Virus record (IMG/VR): IMGVR_UViG_3300046373_000092
Coordinates: 1-64,000 of that record
DNA from: a virus
Strand: one strand, 5' to 3'
DNA: 64,000 nucleotides
The notes beneath the pieces are model-generated. The model searched no databases, had not been told where the DNA came from, and worked only from the letters and a program-made list of their open reading frames with translations. This document shows positions 5,668 to 14,921 of the stretch, in pieces (position 1 is the first letter of the stretch; each line of letters starts with the position of its first letter). Both the position numbers and the translations under genes were made by a program.

Positions 5668-7072
5668 TGCTACATCTCCAGCCAAAGCCCGCGAGTTGCT
5701 TTGGAGACAGGGAAGAGTTGTAGACTTCTTACTAGATGCAAATCAAAAAGAAGTTTACGCTACATTTAAAAACAATAACATTAAAACACAGGTTGTGGTT
5801 TTATCTCGTCAATCAGGTAAATCCTACGGTCTTTCTACTATTGCCATTCAGGAATGTTTGACTAGACCTAACATCATAGTTACATACGTTGCCCCTAGAC
5901 TAAACCAGGTTAAGAGAATTGCTAAAGGCACACTTAGAGAAATTCTAAAGACGTGTCCCAAGGATCTGCAGCCCACATTCAATAAGCAGGATAACCAGTA
6001 CGTATTCCATAACGGATCTATTCTACAGCTAGGTGCTCTCAACAACGATAGAGCCGATGATCTTCGCGGTAGTAAGTCACATCTTATTATCGTGGATGAG
6101 GCGGGCTTCGTAGACGACCTAAATTACGTTCTAAAGTCGGTTCTTTACCCAATGCTCAACACGACCAAGGGTAATCTACTAATCTGCTCTACTCCTCCTA
6201 AATCAGCCTCTCACGAGTTCTATGGAGTTGTGAAGCAAGCCGAATTTGACAATACCCTAATCAAAAAAACAATCTATGACTGCCCTAGATACACTTCCGA
6301 TGACATAGACATGTTCGCGAAAGAAGTTGGTGGAAAAGACAGCTCGGATTTTCGTCGCGAGTATTTATGCCAATTTATTACAGACCAAGATAGTGCGGTA
6401 ATTCCAGAAGCTACAGAAGAGAACATGCAATTCATTATTTCCGACCATAAACGCCCAGCTTTCTTTGATTGCTATATTGGAATGGATATTGGGTTTAAGG
6501 ATTTAACCGTCGTTCTATTTGGTTATTATGATTTCAGATCTGGTGTTACAGTAATCGAAGATGAGTTAGTAATTAAAGGAAAGGAAGTTACGACCAGTAA
6601 GCTTGCCGCGGGAATCTTAGAAAAAGAGAATCAATTATGGGGTTTTAAGAAGCCCTACCTAAGGATTGCAGATAACAACAACCTAATACTCCTAAATGAG
6701 CTATCAGTGGACTATTCCCTTCCAATTATGGCAACAGCTAAGGATAATAAAGAAGCTGCGATTAATAATGTACGCATTGCGATATCTGATCACAGGATAA
6801 GAATCAACCCGCGATGCAGAACGTTAATATTCCATCTAAAGAACGCTACCTGGAACAAAAACAGAACAAGCTACGACAGAACTCCCGACGGAGGACATAG
6901 CGATGCTCTGGACGCGTTGGTTTACCTCATGCGAAATATCCAGCCTTCAAAAAACCCGTTTCCCTATAATTTCGATTACTCAGAGGGCGACTATTTCAAC
7001 ATAGACAATAAAAATCGCACTCCATTAGAAAATCACTTAGTTAAAATGTTTAGCGGCACAAAGAAGCGTTAA
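5657..7072 (+). CDS. terL: Terminase large subunit
   Basis: This is the packaging motor ATPase and headful nuclease, acting at the portal. The Walker A-like P-loop is LSRQSGKS at 49-56 and Walker B is LIIVDEA at 143-149. The RNase H-like nuclease domain follows, with MDIGFKDLTVVLFGY near 275, a DNNN segment near 340 and the terminal GGHSDALDALVYL near 410. The length of 471 residues is normal for the family. It overlaps the upstream gene and is followed after two bases by a late promoter copy. Confidence 0.95.
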   Translation: MATNATSPAKARELLWRQGRVVDFLLDANQKEVYATFKNNNIKTQVVVLSRQSGKSYGLSTIAIQECLTRPNIIVTYVAPRLNQVKRIAKGTLREILKTCPKDLQPTFNKQDNQYVFHNGSILQLGALNNDRADDLRGSKSHLIIVDEAGFVDDLNYVLKSVLYPMLNTTKGNLLICSTPPKSASHEFYGVVKQAEFDNTLIKKTIYDCPRYTSDDIDMFAKEVGGKDSSDFRREYLCQFITDQDSAVIPEATEENMQFIISDHKRPAFFDCYIGMDIGFKDLTVVLFGYYDFRSGVTVIEDELVIKGKEVTTSKLAAGILEKENQLWGFKKPYLRIADNNNLILLNELSVDYSLPIMATAKDNKEAAINNVRIAISDHRIRINPRCRTLIFHLKNATWNKNRTSYDRTPDGGHSDALDALVYLMRNIQPSKNPFPYNFDYSEGDYFNIDNKNRTPLENHLVKMFSGTKKR

Positions 7073-7073
7073 G

Positions 7074-7091
7074 TTAACAAATATAGGTAGA
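7074..7091 (+). promoter_or_regulatory. Late promoter motif, copy 2
   Basis: The sequence is TTAACAAATATAGGTAGA, immediately after the terminase stop and about 20 bases before the portal start. Confidence 0.65.
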
Positions 7092-7110
7092 CACACTAAC
7101 TACAGGATAT

Positions 7111-9153
7111 GTGATGGACGTTAGAAAAACCAGAAATGCCGATAATATTTATTTTGCCGCTAAAGATGCTAAAGACACTGCTAGTGTTCTAGAGGGTAAA
7201 GTTCAAAACTGGACCAATAGTCTAGTAGCTAACGGATTCCTTGAAAAACTAAAAGATGTTTGGACTATGTACCATGGAGCCTATTACACAGACGTAGGTA
7301 ATGGACATCAGGTGGCATTCTCCGGAGAGCAGGGGGAAATAGCTAATATTGCTGTTAACCATTTGCGAAACCTTGGACAGCATATGTTGGTAATGACGAC
7401 ATCAACTCGTCCAAGCCTAGAAGCTCGTGCTGCAAACACAGACTTTAAATCAGTTACTCAAACCCAACTAGCAAACGGATTACTCGACTATTACATGCGC
7501 GAAAAGCGTATGGAAAAATACATCCACAGAGCGGTGGAATATGCTATCGTGCTTGGCGCCGGTTACGTAAAGATGGAATGGGATGCCACGGCTGGAAAGG
7601 TAATTGATGAAGACGAAGAAACAGGATTAAAAATAAATGAAGGCGATGTTAAATTTAGTAATTTATCTCCCTTTGATGTTGTTTTTGATATGTCTAAAGA
7701 AGACAGTGGTGATCATGATTGGATTGTTGGAAGATCTTTCAAAAACAGATTCGACCTCATAGCAAAATATCCAGAGCATGAAGATAAGATTTTAACGCTT
7801 CCTACGAAGAGTGAACTTGAACACTTAAACATCTTCAGTCAGCAGGACTCGGACGATGTCGCAGTATTCACGTTATATCACAAGCAAACAGATGCTATGC
7901 CAGACGGAAGAGAATTAACTTTCCTATCTTCTGATATCATTCTACTAGATCAGCCTCTTCCATACAGACGCATCCCAATTTTCAGAATTTCTCCAAACGA
8001 CTTCTTAGGAACTCCGTTTGGCTACTCAAATCTTTTTGATTTGATGCCATTACAAGAATCTATCAATACTTTATACTCAAGTATCCTATCTAACCAGGTA
8101 GCATTCGGGGTTCAGAATATTTTCGTAAAGACTGGATCGAACGTAAACATTACTAACCTGTCGGGTGGACTAAATGTTATCGAAGGTCTAGAAGCCCCAA
8201 CTCCTCTAAACTTATCAGCAACAGCTCCAGAAACTTTTACGTTCTTATCGCAACTTGAACGCACGATTGAAACACTTTCAGGGGTAAACTCGGTAGCTCG
8301 TGGTAACCCAAGTGAGAGCTTAAAGTCGGGAACAGCCTTGGCGCTGGTTCAGTCTATGGCGCTACAATTCATTTCGGGACTACAACAACAGTACGTTCAG
8401 CTACTTGAAGACATGGGAACTGGATTGATCGAAGTTTTAAAAGACTACGCTCACTCTCCCCGCATAGCTTCTATAGTAGGTAAAGCAAACCGCACTAAAC
8501 TTACAGAGTTTAAGTCAGATGACATCTCAGAAATCAATAGAGTAATCGTGGATGTAGGGAACCCTCTTGCACGCACTACTGCCGGTCGTATCCAGATGGC
8601 GGAGCAAATGCTTCAGATGAAGTCAGAAAGCTTTTCTATCCAACAGTATATGCAAGTTATTAACACTGGTAAATTGGAAGTAATGACTGATCCTCTAGTT
8701 CGTGAAGAAAATCTAATCGAACAAGAAAATGAAATGTTGATGGACGGAAAGCAAGTTCGAGTCTTGGCTATTGATGCCCACTTAGAACACATCAAACAAC
8801 ACGGCTCTGTTTTGGCAGATCCTGAGTTAAGAAAGGACGAGAGAGTTACACAGGTGACTTTAGACCACATCCAAGAACATATTAACGCTTTAAAAAATAC
8901 AGACCCGGCTCTACTTCAGATTTTAGGGCAACAACCACTACAGCCACAAATGGCTCAGCCAGGTCAAGAGCAACAAGCTCCAAACATGCCGCAAGATCCT
9001 ACAGTAGGACAGATGACTGAGGATGCTGGACCAATGCCAGGACAGAAGATTCCGGAACAACCAAGAATGCCTAAGGTGCCAGCAGAAGCCCTTCCAAATC
9101 CGGAGATTCAAGCTCAAGCCATGGGTAACGTAAAACCGCCACAAGAACAATAA
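7111..9153 (+). CDS. Portal protein
   Basis: It forms the dodecameric head vertex through which DNA enters and leaves. At 680 residues, directly after the terminase and before scaffold and capsid, it matches the long portals of podovirus-type phages. The core contains FRISPNDFLGTPFGYSN near 295 and a helical crown region. The C-terminal 90 residues are a low-complexity Pro/Gln/Met-rich tail. The start is GTG at 7111 or ATG at 7114, both behind AGGA. Confidence 0.85.
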   Translation: MMDVRKTRNADNIYFAAKDAKDTASVLEGKVQNWTNSLVANGFLEKLKDVWTMYHGAYYTDVGNGHQVAFSGEQGEIANIAVNHLRNLGQHMLVMTTSTRPSLEARAANTDFKSVTQTQLANGLLDYYMREKRMEKYIHRAVEYAIVLGAGYVKMEWDATAGKVIDEDEETGLKINEGDVKFSNLSPFDVVFDMSKEDSGDHDWIVGRSFKNRFDLIAKYPEHEDKILTLPTKSELEHLNIFSQQDSDDVAVFTLYHKQTDAMPDGRELTFLSSDIILLDQPLPYRRIPIFRISPNDFLGTPFGYSNLFDLMPLQESINTLYSSILSNQVAFGVQNIFVKTGSNVNITNLSGGLNVIEGLEAPTPLNLSATAPETFTFLSQLERTIETLSGVNSVARGNPSESLKSGTALALVQSMALQFISGLQQQYVQLLEDMGTGLIEVLKDYAHSPRIASIVGKANRTKLTEFKSDDISEINRVIVDVGNPLARTTAGRIQMAEQMLQMKSESFSIQQYMQVINTGKLEVMTDPLVREENLIEQENEMLMDGKQVRVLAIDAHLEHIKQHGSVLADPELRKDERVTQVTLDHIQEHINALKNTDPALLQILGQQPLQPQMAQPGQEQQAPNMPQDPTVGQMTEDAGPMPGQKIPEQPRMPKVPAEALPNPEIQAQAMGNVKPPQEQ

Positions 9154-9165
9154 GAGGGAGATACT

Positions 9166-9804
9166 ATGTCAGACAGAAGGGTAGAACAAGCATACGAAAG
9201 AGAGCTAGCCAGAAGAGCTAAAGTAGCAGCTATGAATGAAGCCAAAGGTAGGTCCTTGGCAAATATGGCTTCCAAAGGGATTCCGATGGATGGGTTAGAT
9301 AAATCTAAGGCTGCCGATACCTTGAGTGATGTAGTAGATCAAATGCAACAAAAATCCAACCTATCTAACGTTGTAAAAAAAGCAGAGGGATTTGATCCTC
9401 GCATCAATGCTAACGTTCGAGGCGGAAAATTAGACATGATTAAAAAAGCTATGCAAGAAGCTGGAGATGTTGAGCATGCAGTAGCGCCAGAAATGGGAAT
9501 GTTAAAAAATAATAGAGGATTTGCAAAGCTACTTCCTATGCTCGGAATGGGCGGAGCAGCTCTAGCAGCGACAAGCATGTTTAATAAAGCAAATGCTGGA
9601 GATATTCCGGGGGCGGCTCTAGAAGGTGCAGACCTAGCTACAGATTATATTCCGGGAGTTAGTACAGCTAAAATGGCTCTACAGTCTGATGGTTTAAACG
9701 AAGGTGAAGATCAATTGATGGAGCAAATCAATGCGAAACAAAAAGCAGAGGCACAATCTCCCAACTCTAAATTCTCTAAACTCAAAGCTATGATGGGTAG
9801 ATAA
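9166..9804 (+). CDS. Virion-associated protein of unknown function (212 aa)
   Basis: AGAGGGAG precedes the ATG. The N-terminus is basic and helical (AYERELARRAKVAAMNEAKG). A short hydrophobic Ala/Met/Gly stretch (LLPMLGMGGAALAATSMF) lies near residue 125. The composition resembles minor internal virion or ejection proteins. It ends in an ATGA-type overlap with the next gene. Confidence 0.6.
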   Translation: MSDRRVEQAYERELARRAKVAAMNEAKGRSLANMASKGIPMDGLDKSKAADTLSDVVDQMQQKSNLSNVVKKAEGFDPRINANVRGGKLDMIKKAMQEAGDVEHAVAPEMGMLKNNRGFAKLLPMLGMGGAALAATSMFNKANAGDIPGAALEGADLATDYIPGVSTAKMALQSDGLNEGEDQLMEQINAKQKAEAQSPNSKFSKLKAMMGR

Positions 9805-10241
9805 TGAAAAAACTTCTTGAAAGATTAGCAGCCAATCCCGGAGACGAAGATTACGTTTCTGATGATAGAAAATTTAATAAGCTAAATAAAATTAGAAAGG
9901 TTGAGTCTAACGACGGAAAGTATACAGATCACGACTCTGATGCAATTGGAGAATATGGCATGCGTCCAGCAGCCATCCAAGACGCTATGAAAATAGGGAA
10001 CGTAGAGGATCTTAAGGCAGTAGTTGAGAAGATGAAAGAAGACCCGGAAATGCAGCGAGAAGCCGCCAGCAAGTATTATGACATATTAAATAAGACTGCA
10101 AAGGACGACGAAGATGCCATGGCTTATGGTTGGTTGAATGGTCCGACAGGGCTTAAGAAAGCTAAGAACGAAGGAAGAGACATTGCCAGTCATTGGCATG
10201 TAAAGAAATTTCAAAAGTTAAAAGATAAGCTAGGAAACTAA
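9804..10241 (+). CDS. Lytic transglycosylase-like virion protein (145 aa)
   Basis: Residues 28-50 (KIRKVESNDGKY, then GEYGMRPAAI) resemble the catalytic start of soluble lytic transglycosylases, with Glu34 as candidate catalytic acid and a G-x-Y-G-x-x-P motif. Near residue 107, AYGWLNGPTGLKKAK resembles the family's A-Y-N-x-G-P segment. It would be a virion-carried murein hydrolase opening the cell wall during infection. The match is by eye only. Confidence 0.5.
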   Translation: MKKLLERLAANPGDEDYVSDDRKFNKLNKIRKVESNDGKYTDHDSDAIGEYGMRPAAIQDAMKIGNVEDLKAVVEKMKEDPEMQREAASKYYDILNKTAKDDEDAMAYGWLNGPTGLKKAKNEGRDIASHWHVKKFQKLKDKLGN

Positions 10242-10242
10242 A

Positions 10243-10260
10243 TTAACAAATATTATTGAA
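10243..10260 (+). promoter_or_regulatory. Late promoter motif, copy 3
   Basis: The sequence is TTAACAAATATTATTGAA, just after the preceding stop. An imperfect hairpin (GTGTTACCGC with GCGATACAC) follows within the leader to the scaffold gene at 10334. Confidence 0.6.
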
Positions 10261-10333
10261 GTGTTACCGCACTAACGCGATACACAATTAACTTGCTACT
10301 CCTAACGGAATGCAGCTTAAATAAAGAGGATAT

Positions 10334-11251
10334 ATGTCAGACGAAATCAGCAACGACTCAGGTGAGTCACAAGAATCAATCGATCAAGAACTAGGAGCAG
10401 ATCCAACACCGGAAATCACACCGGACATGAGTAAGGAAGAAGTTAAAGAATTGTGGAAAGAGTACACTTTGCGCGTCAACGGGAAAGACATAGTAGAGCG
10501 TATAAATCTAAATGACGATGCGGCGGTAAAAAAACATTTACAATTAAGTAAAGCATCAAATGAGGCTTTTCAGTCTAAGTCCCAGTATGAAAAGCAACTG
10601 AAAGAATACGAGCAGAATGTAGAAGCTCTATTTAAGAAGCTTGCAGAAAACCCAGAAGAAATTTTAAATAACCCAGATTTAGGTCTATCTCGTGAGCAGC
10701 GTAAAAAGCTTGCTGAGAAAATCTTAAATGACGAATTGGATCTTCAAGCTAAATCTCCAGAACAAATAAAATTGGAAGAGGCTCAAGCTGAACTTACAAA
10801 GCTACAAGAAGAAAAGAAGCAGATGCTAGAAGCTAAACAAGCTGCTGAATTTGAGAAACTAAAGCAAGAAGCTGCAGTTCAAATTGAAGCTGAAATCATG
10901 GAAGCTATCGATACGGGTGATTTGCCTAAGTCTAATTACATTACTAAAAAAATGGCAGATTTGGCTCATATCGCATTTAGTCATGGGATTGACATTAACA
11001 TGAAGGATCTTATTCCTCTAGTTAAAAAGCAGTATGTTGACGACATGCGCGACATGCTAGGTAAAATGCCCGACGAAATGGTTGAGGAATTAATTAGCCG
11101 TGACCGAGTTAAAAAGATGAGAAATAGCTACTTGAACAGCATTAAAAAGCAACAAGTTCAACAAGTTAAGATCGAAGACAGCGGATCTAAGCCGGCAGAA
11201 AAGGCTCCTGAGAAGAAGATGAAATTCTCGGAATTCTTTAAAGATATTTAA
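10334..11251 (+). CDS. Capsid scaffolding protein
   Basis: The 305-residue protein is highly acidic and helical. The first 35 residues are Asp, Glu and Ser-rich, and a long coiled coil covers about residues 70-190 (QAELTKLQEEKKQMLEA). The C-terminus is basic and ends KMKFSEFFKDI, as scaffold proteins often end in a capsid-binding helix. It lies between portal and major capsid protein, the canonical place. No protease signature is present in it. Confidence 0.8.
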   Translation: MSDEISNDSGESQESIDQELGADPTPEITPDMSKEEVKELWKEYTLRVNGKDIVERINLNDDAAVKKHLQLSKASNEAFQSKSQYEKQLKEYEQNVEALFKKLAENPEEILNNPDLGLSREQRKKLAEKILNDELDLQAKSPEQIKLEEAQAELTKLQEEKKQMLEAKQAAEFEKLKQEAAVQIEAEIMEAIDTGDLPKSNYITKKMADLAHIAFSHGIDINMKDLIPLVKKQYVDDMRDMLGKMPDEMVEELISRDRVKKMRNSYLNSIKKQQVQQVKIEDSGSKPAEKAPEKKMKFSEFFKDI

Positions 11252-11261
11252 TGTAAAGCGA

Positions 11262-11283
11262 TAGGGTGACGCAAGTTGCCCTA
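11262..11283 (+). terminator. Hairpin between scaffold and capsid genes
   Basis: A nine-base stem (TAGGGTGAC with GTTGCCCTA, two wobble pairs) closes a GCAA tetraloop just before the late motif. The U tract is poor (ATTTAAC), so it may act as a partial terminator or as an RNA-stabilising 3' end. Confidence 0.45.
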
Positions 11284-11285
11284 AT

Positions 11286-11303
11286 TTAACAAATATATAT
11301 AGA
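11286..11303 (+). promoter_or_regulatory. Late promoter motif, copy 4
   Basis: The sequence is TTAACAAATATATATAGA. It heads a roughly 110-base leader, with an imperfect CAACGT/ACGTCGGTTG hairpin, before the decoration and capsid genes. Confidence 0.65.
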
Positions 11304-11414
11304 CAACGTATTGAAAGACGTCGGTTGACTTTATCCCAAGCATTTGCCGGATAGATATCTAAGACTGAAGTAGAGAGAAAGTCTAATTTTTAACAAACAA
11401 AAACAGGAGACACT

Positions 11415-11831
11415 ATGTCAGCATCAGTCTTAGAAAAAAATGAAGTTTTAGAAGCAAGAGCAATTAAGTACAAGTCAGTGCCTATTACAGTAAAAGTAGT
11501 TGGTAACGCAACTCCAGCTTCAAAAGTATTATCAACAGATCTTCCAGGCGTAGCTATCGTTATCGCTCAAGGTCAAACAGCTAACTTGCCATCAGGTGTT
11601 ACAACTGTAACTCCGGCAGACGCTACAGGTCTATACTCAGTAGTATTGGATAAAGAAGCAGTAGGAACAGTTACTAAAGTATTAAAAGTAGAAGTTACAA
11701 ACGTAACATCAACTCAAACAGCAGCAATCTCTTTGTCAAATGGTTACATCGTAATCGACATCGATTCAGCGGCTGACCTTACTGCGGCTAACTCAGAGTG
11801 TATTATTTTCGTAGATTACTTAAGCAGATAA
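11415..11831 (+). CDS. Head decoration-like protein (138 aa)
   Basis: The protein is beta-rich with Val, Thr and Ala (YKSVPITVKVVGNATPAS) and has an interior region of alternating strands. CAGGAG precedes the ATG. It lies immediately before the major capsid protein, where many phages encode a decoration or stabilisation protein. Its codons are strikingly uniform, as in the capsid gene, suggesting high expression. Confidence 0.6.
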   Translation: MSASVLEKNEVLEARAIKYKSVPITVKVVGNATPASKVLSTDLPGVAIVIAQGQTANLPSGVTTVTPADATGLYSVVLDKEAVGTVTKVLKVEVTNVTSTQTAAISLSNGYIVIDIDSAADLTAANSECIIFVDYLSR

Positions 11832-11860
11832 TTTTAAACAAAAAAACAGGAGAACTATAA

Positions 11861-13072
11861 ATGTCTACAGCTAACAACCTTACATCGCTAAACGGTCTTT
11901 TTAAAGAAGTTTACGCAGATAAAATCGAACATTTAATTCCAGAAGGAGTTAAGGTTTATAACTTAATTAAATTCGCACAACGTAACAAGCAACCAGGTAA
12001 CTTCTACAACCAACCAGTTGTATTAGGTCTTGAGCACGGTGTTACTTTTGCTGCTGAAGATGAAGGAGCTTTCGCTCTTAACCCGGCTATCACTGGTCAA
12101 GTTAAGAACGCACAAGTTCGCGGATTCCAAATGTTACTTCGCTCGGTAATGGCTTACGATGCAGCTTACGCTTCATTGGGTGGCGGAGCAAAAGCTTTCG
12201 AAGATGGAACTAAATTCCTAGTTGCGAACATGATGAAGTCAATCGTTCGTAAAGTAGAAATCGCTCTTATCTACGGACAAATTGGTTACGGTGCTGTAGC
12301 TTCAACTGCTGCTAACGTTATCACAATCACAACTGCTGAATGGGCTCCAGGTATTTGGGCTGGTTCAGAAAAAATGAAACTTGAAATCTACTCTTCTGCT
12401 GGAACACTTCGCGGTGACTGTTCAGTAACTGCTGTAGACATGGACCTTAGAACTGTAACTGTTGATTCATTACCTGCTGGCGTAGTTGCTACAGACGTAA
12501 TTTACCACTACGGCGCTTTCCAAAAAGAAATGCCAGGTATCCATAAGATCATCAGCAACACGTCATCTCTTTTCGGGATTTCTGCTGCTACTTACTCTCT
12601 ATGGAAAGGTAACTCTTACTCTGCTGCTGGTGCTCTATCTTTCACAAAACTTTCAACTGCTCTTGCTAGATCAGTAGAGAAAGGATTGGAGTCAAGTGTA
12701 ATCTGTCTTGTTAACCCAAGAACATGGTCTACTCTTATGACAGATATGGCTGCTAACAGAAGATTTGATTCAAGCTACAAGTCATCTGTTGGATCTCAAG
12801 GTAACGAAGTAATTGAATTCTTCTCACAAAACGGTAAGATTGAAATTCACTCTTCAATCTACGTAAAAGAAGGTTACTCTTACTTAATCGCTCCAGAAGA
12901 TTTCTTAAGAATTGGTTCAACTGACATCACGTTCAAACAGCCAGGTAAATCAGACGAATTCTTCAGAGAGTTAGAAAACAATGCAGGTTTCGAACTTCGT
13001 TGTTACTCAAATCAGTCGCTATTCTGCAAAGCGCCAGGAAAGCAAACTCTTATCTCTGGTATCGTTAACTAA
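11861..13072 (+). CDS. Major capsid protein
   Basis: The 403-residue protein follows scaffold and decoration genes, has a strong binding site (AGGAG) and highly optimised codons, and is followed by a strong terminator. Visible features include VYNLIKFAQRNKQPGNFYN near residue 30 and a C-terminal half with VICLVNPRTWSTLMTDMA and the GFELRCYSNQSLFC ending, in keeping with P22-like or N4-like capsid proteins. It forms the icosahedral shell. Confidence 0.88.
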   Translation: MSTANNLTSLNGLFKEVYADKIEHLIPEGVKVYNLIKFAQRNKQPGNFYNQPVVLGLEHGVTFAAEDEGAFALNPAITGQVKNAQVRGFQMLLRSVMAYDAAYASLGGGAKAFEDGTKFLVANMMKSIVRKVEIALIYGQIGYGAVASTAANVITITTAEWAPGIWAGSEKMKLEIYSSAGTLRGDCSVTAVDMDLRTVTVDSLPAGVVATDVIYHYGAFQKEMPGIHKIISNTSSLFGISAATYSLWKGNSYSAAGALSFTKLSTALARSVEKGLESSVICLVNPRTWSTLMTDMAANRRFDSSYKSSVGSQGNEVIEFFSQNGKIEIHSSIYVKEGYSYLIAPEDFLRIGSTDITFKQPGKSDEFFRELENNAGFELRCYSNQSLFCKAPGKQTLISGIVN

Positions 13073-13101
13073 CTATAATTGTTAGAAAATTTCTATCCTA
13101 C

Positions 13102-13128
13102 GGGGAGGCGCAATGCCTCCCTTTTTTA
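13102..13128 (+). terminator. Strong intrinsic terminator after the capsid gene
   Basis: GGGAGGC, a GCAAT loop and GCCTCCC are followed by six Ts, 30 bases after the capsid stop. Confidence 0.88.
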
Positions 13129-13176
13129 TTTCAAGATTGCATTTGACGTACTACACATAAAACTATCTTAGTTAGT

Positions 13177-13193
13177 TTAACAAATATATATGA
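13177..13193 (+). promoter_or_regulatory. Late promoter motif, copy 5
   Basis: The sequence is TTAACAAATATATATGA, followed by the hairpin GCAACAT-TG-ATGTTGC and the HNH gene at 13255. Confidence 0.65.
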
Positions 13194-13254
13194 AATATGC
13201 AACATTGATGTTGCGTAATCTAACTTTGTGTGTTATCCTAACATGGGAGGATTG

Positions 13255-13902
13255 ATGCAGATTTGCAGACTTTGTAATATTGAAAAACCTTTATCTGAAT
13301 TTAGATTTAGAAATGATACTCAAAAGCATAGGTCCGATTGTAAACTATGTCATGAAGTAGTAGTTAAAAAATCTCCATCTAAAGATGCTGAAGCTAAACA
13401 AGCATATCACAGCAATTACTACCAAGAAAATAAAGAAGATATAAAGGCTGCTACAAAGAAAAATCAAGCTGCGAGACCTGATCAAGTTAGGGAATATAAG
13501 AGACTCTATCAATCTGAACGTCGTAAAACTGATCCTATTTTTGCTATGAAAGGTAGATTACGCCACAGATTAAAAGAAGCTCTTAAATATAGTTCATGGA
13601 AAAAAACAACTAAGTTCTATGACTATATAGGATGTTCAAATGAAGAATTAAAAGCTCATATTGAATCTCAATTCGTTCCTGGAATGTCTTGGGAAAATCG
13701 TTCAGAGTGGCACTTAGATCATATTATGCCGTTAAACTATGCCAATACCGCCGAAGAAATGTATGAATTATGCCACTATCAAAATCTACGCCCAATGTGG
13801 GGCACAGATAATTGTTCTAAAAATGCTGAGGTAACAAATGAAGGTTATGCCGCCCTTGCCAGAATTCGTGAGTGTAAAAAATTTACCGACAACAAGCTTT
13901 AA
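13255..13902 (+). CDS. HNH endonuclease with N-terminal zinc finger (215 aa)
   Basis: The chosen start, MQICRLCN, has GGGAGG upstream. Residues 4-32 carry two C-x-x-C pairs (CRLC, CKLC) typical of zinc-finger HNH nucleases. A basic helical middle is followed by the HNH core: HLDHIMPLNYA from about 153, with NLRP and the final asparagine near 180. It is probably a homing-type nuclease inserted between capsid and tail genes. It overlaps the next gene by 65 bases. Confidence 0.85.
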   Translation: MQICRLCNIEKPLSEFRFRNDTQKHRSDCKLCHEVVVKKSPSKDAEAKQAYHSNYYQENKEDIKAATKKNQAARPDQVREYKRLYQSERRKTDPIFAMKGRLRHRLKEALKYSSWKKTTKFYDYIGCSNEELKAHIESQFVPGMSWENRSEWHLDHIMPLNYANTAEEMYELCHYQNLRPMWGTDNCSKNAEVTNEGYAALARIRECKKFTDNKL

Positions 13903-14860
13903 AGTAATTGATAAATTTGTTTTTATCGACTCCCGTCATGGGGAGTTTACAACCCAATTAAGATGCCTTCTGAACGCCGGTGAATCTACTCATCCAAAAG
14001 CAATTCAATCTAGAAGAGAGACTACTAACATAAAAAAGTACGGCGTGAGAAATGTTAAAACTTCTCGGAAGCTAAAAACTACGTCAGTGTGTTGGCAGAA
14101 ACAGAAAAGAGATGAGTTGTTAGCTGAAGATTTACTTGCTGGCTGCCCGACTGGTACAGTCGTTAAGGACTATGTATTTTCTCAAGAGCGGTTCGGTTCT
14201 CAACATAGAAAATTCATTGAGCGGTATGAGTGGCTCGGAACTTGCGGTTTTGGAGTGAGGTATTGTTTTACTACTAGATATGAAGGTAGATTAGCTGGAG
14301 TTGTACTTATTGCCGAGCCTAATGCCTATCAATTTGATAAATCAAGAGAGGCACTTATTCAGCGAGGAGCGTGCGCGTCCTGGACGCCAGTAAACCTAGG
14401 TAGCTCTTTAGTAATGTTCGCCTGTAGATGGATGACAAAGAACACTACCAAAAGAATCTTTACCGCGTACTCAGATCCCGAAGCTGGAGAAATAGGAACA
14501 ATATATCAAGCTTGTAACTTCGATTACTTAGGAAAAGAATTTGGAAATACTAACGGCATATTAGTAGGAAAAAAAATAGTTGGCGAAAGACATTTTACTA
14601 GGACTTCTTCGATGAAGAAATGGGCAAAAGAACTAGGAATTAGATGGGAATTTCATTGGTGTAAAGAAAATGGTTTTCAAGATATAAAAGCCATACCCCC
14701 AGAAATAAAACAACAATTGTTAGATTACGCTAAAAAACAAATGGCTAAGTATAAGCGTGTGAAACGTGAAAAGAAGGGAAAATATGTTCTACTACTAAAT
14801 TTTGGAAATTATAAATTGAATAAAACTTGGGAAGCCAAGCCTTATCCAAAAAGAAGTTGA
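13838..14860 (+). CDS. Mom-like GNAT-fold protein, candidate DNA base modifier
   Basis: The N-terminal 75 residues match a phage domain with FIDSRHGEF and TNIKKYGVRN, often linked to nucleases. The C-terminal domain has GNAT-like strands (RLAGVVLIAEPN near 160) and the YSDPEAGEIGTIYQA segment at 211-225, followed by C-N-F-D-Y-L-G. The latter is characteristic of Mom-family adenine-modifying proteins. If active, it would acylate adenines to protect phage DNA. A basic C-terminus follows. The assignment is by motif only, so another acyltransferase role is possible. Confidence 0.55.
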   Translation: MKVMPPLPEFVSVKNLPTTSFKVIDKFVFIDSRHGEFTTQLRCLLNAGESTHPKAIQSRRETTNIKKYGVRNVKTSRKLKTTSVCWQKQKRDELLAEDLLAGCPTGTVVKDYVFSQERFGSQHRKFIERYEWLGTCGFGVRYCFTTRYEGRLAGVVLIAEPNAYQFDKSREALIQRGACASWTPVNLGSSLVMFACRWMTKNTTKRIFTAYSDPEAGEIGTIYQACNFDYLGKEFGNTNGILVGKKIVGERHFTRTSSMKKWAKELGIRWEFHWCKENGFQDIKAIPPEIKQQLLDYAKKQMAKYKRVKREKKGKYVLLLNFGNYKLNKTWEAKPYPKRS

Positions 14861-14921
14861 TACTTTCTTAATTAACAAGAAGCCTATATGGGAGTTATCA
14901 AGACTTTATATAGGAGTTTAC

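Noticed and set aside
13141-13176. TTGACG as a -35 after the capsid terminator
   Set aside because: No convincing -10 follows at a suitable distance.
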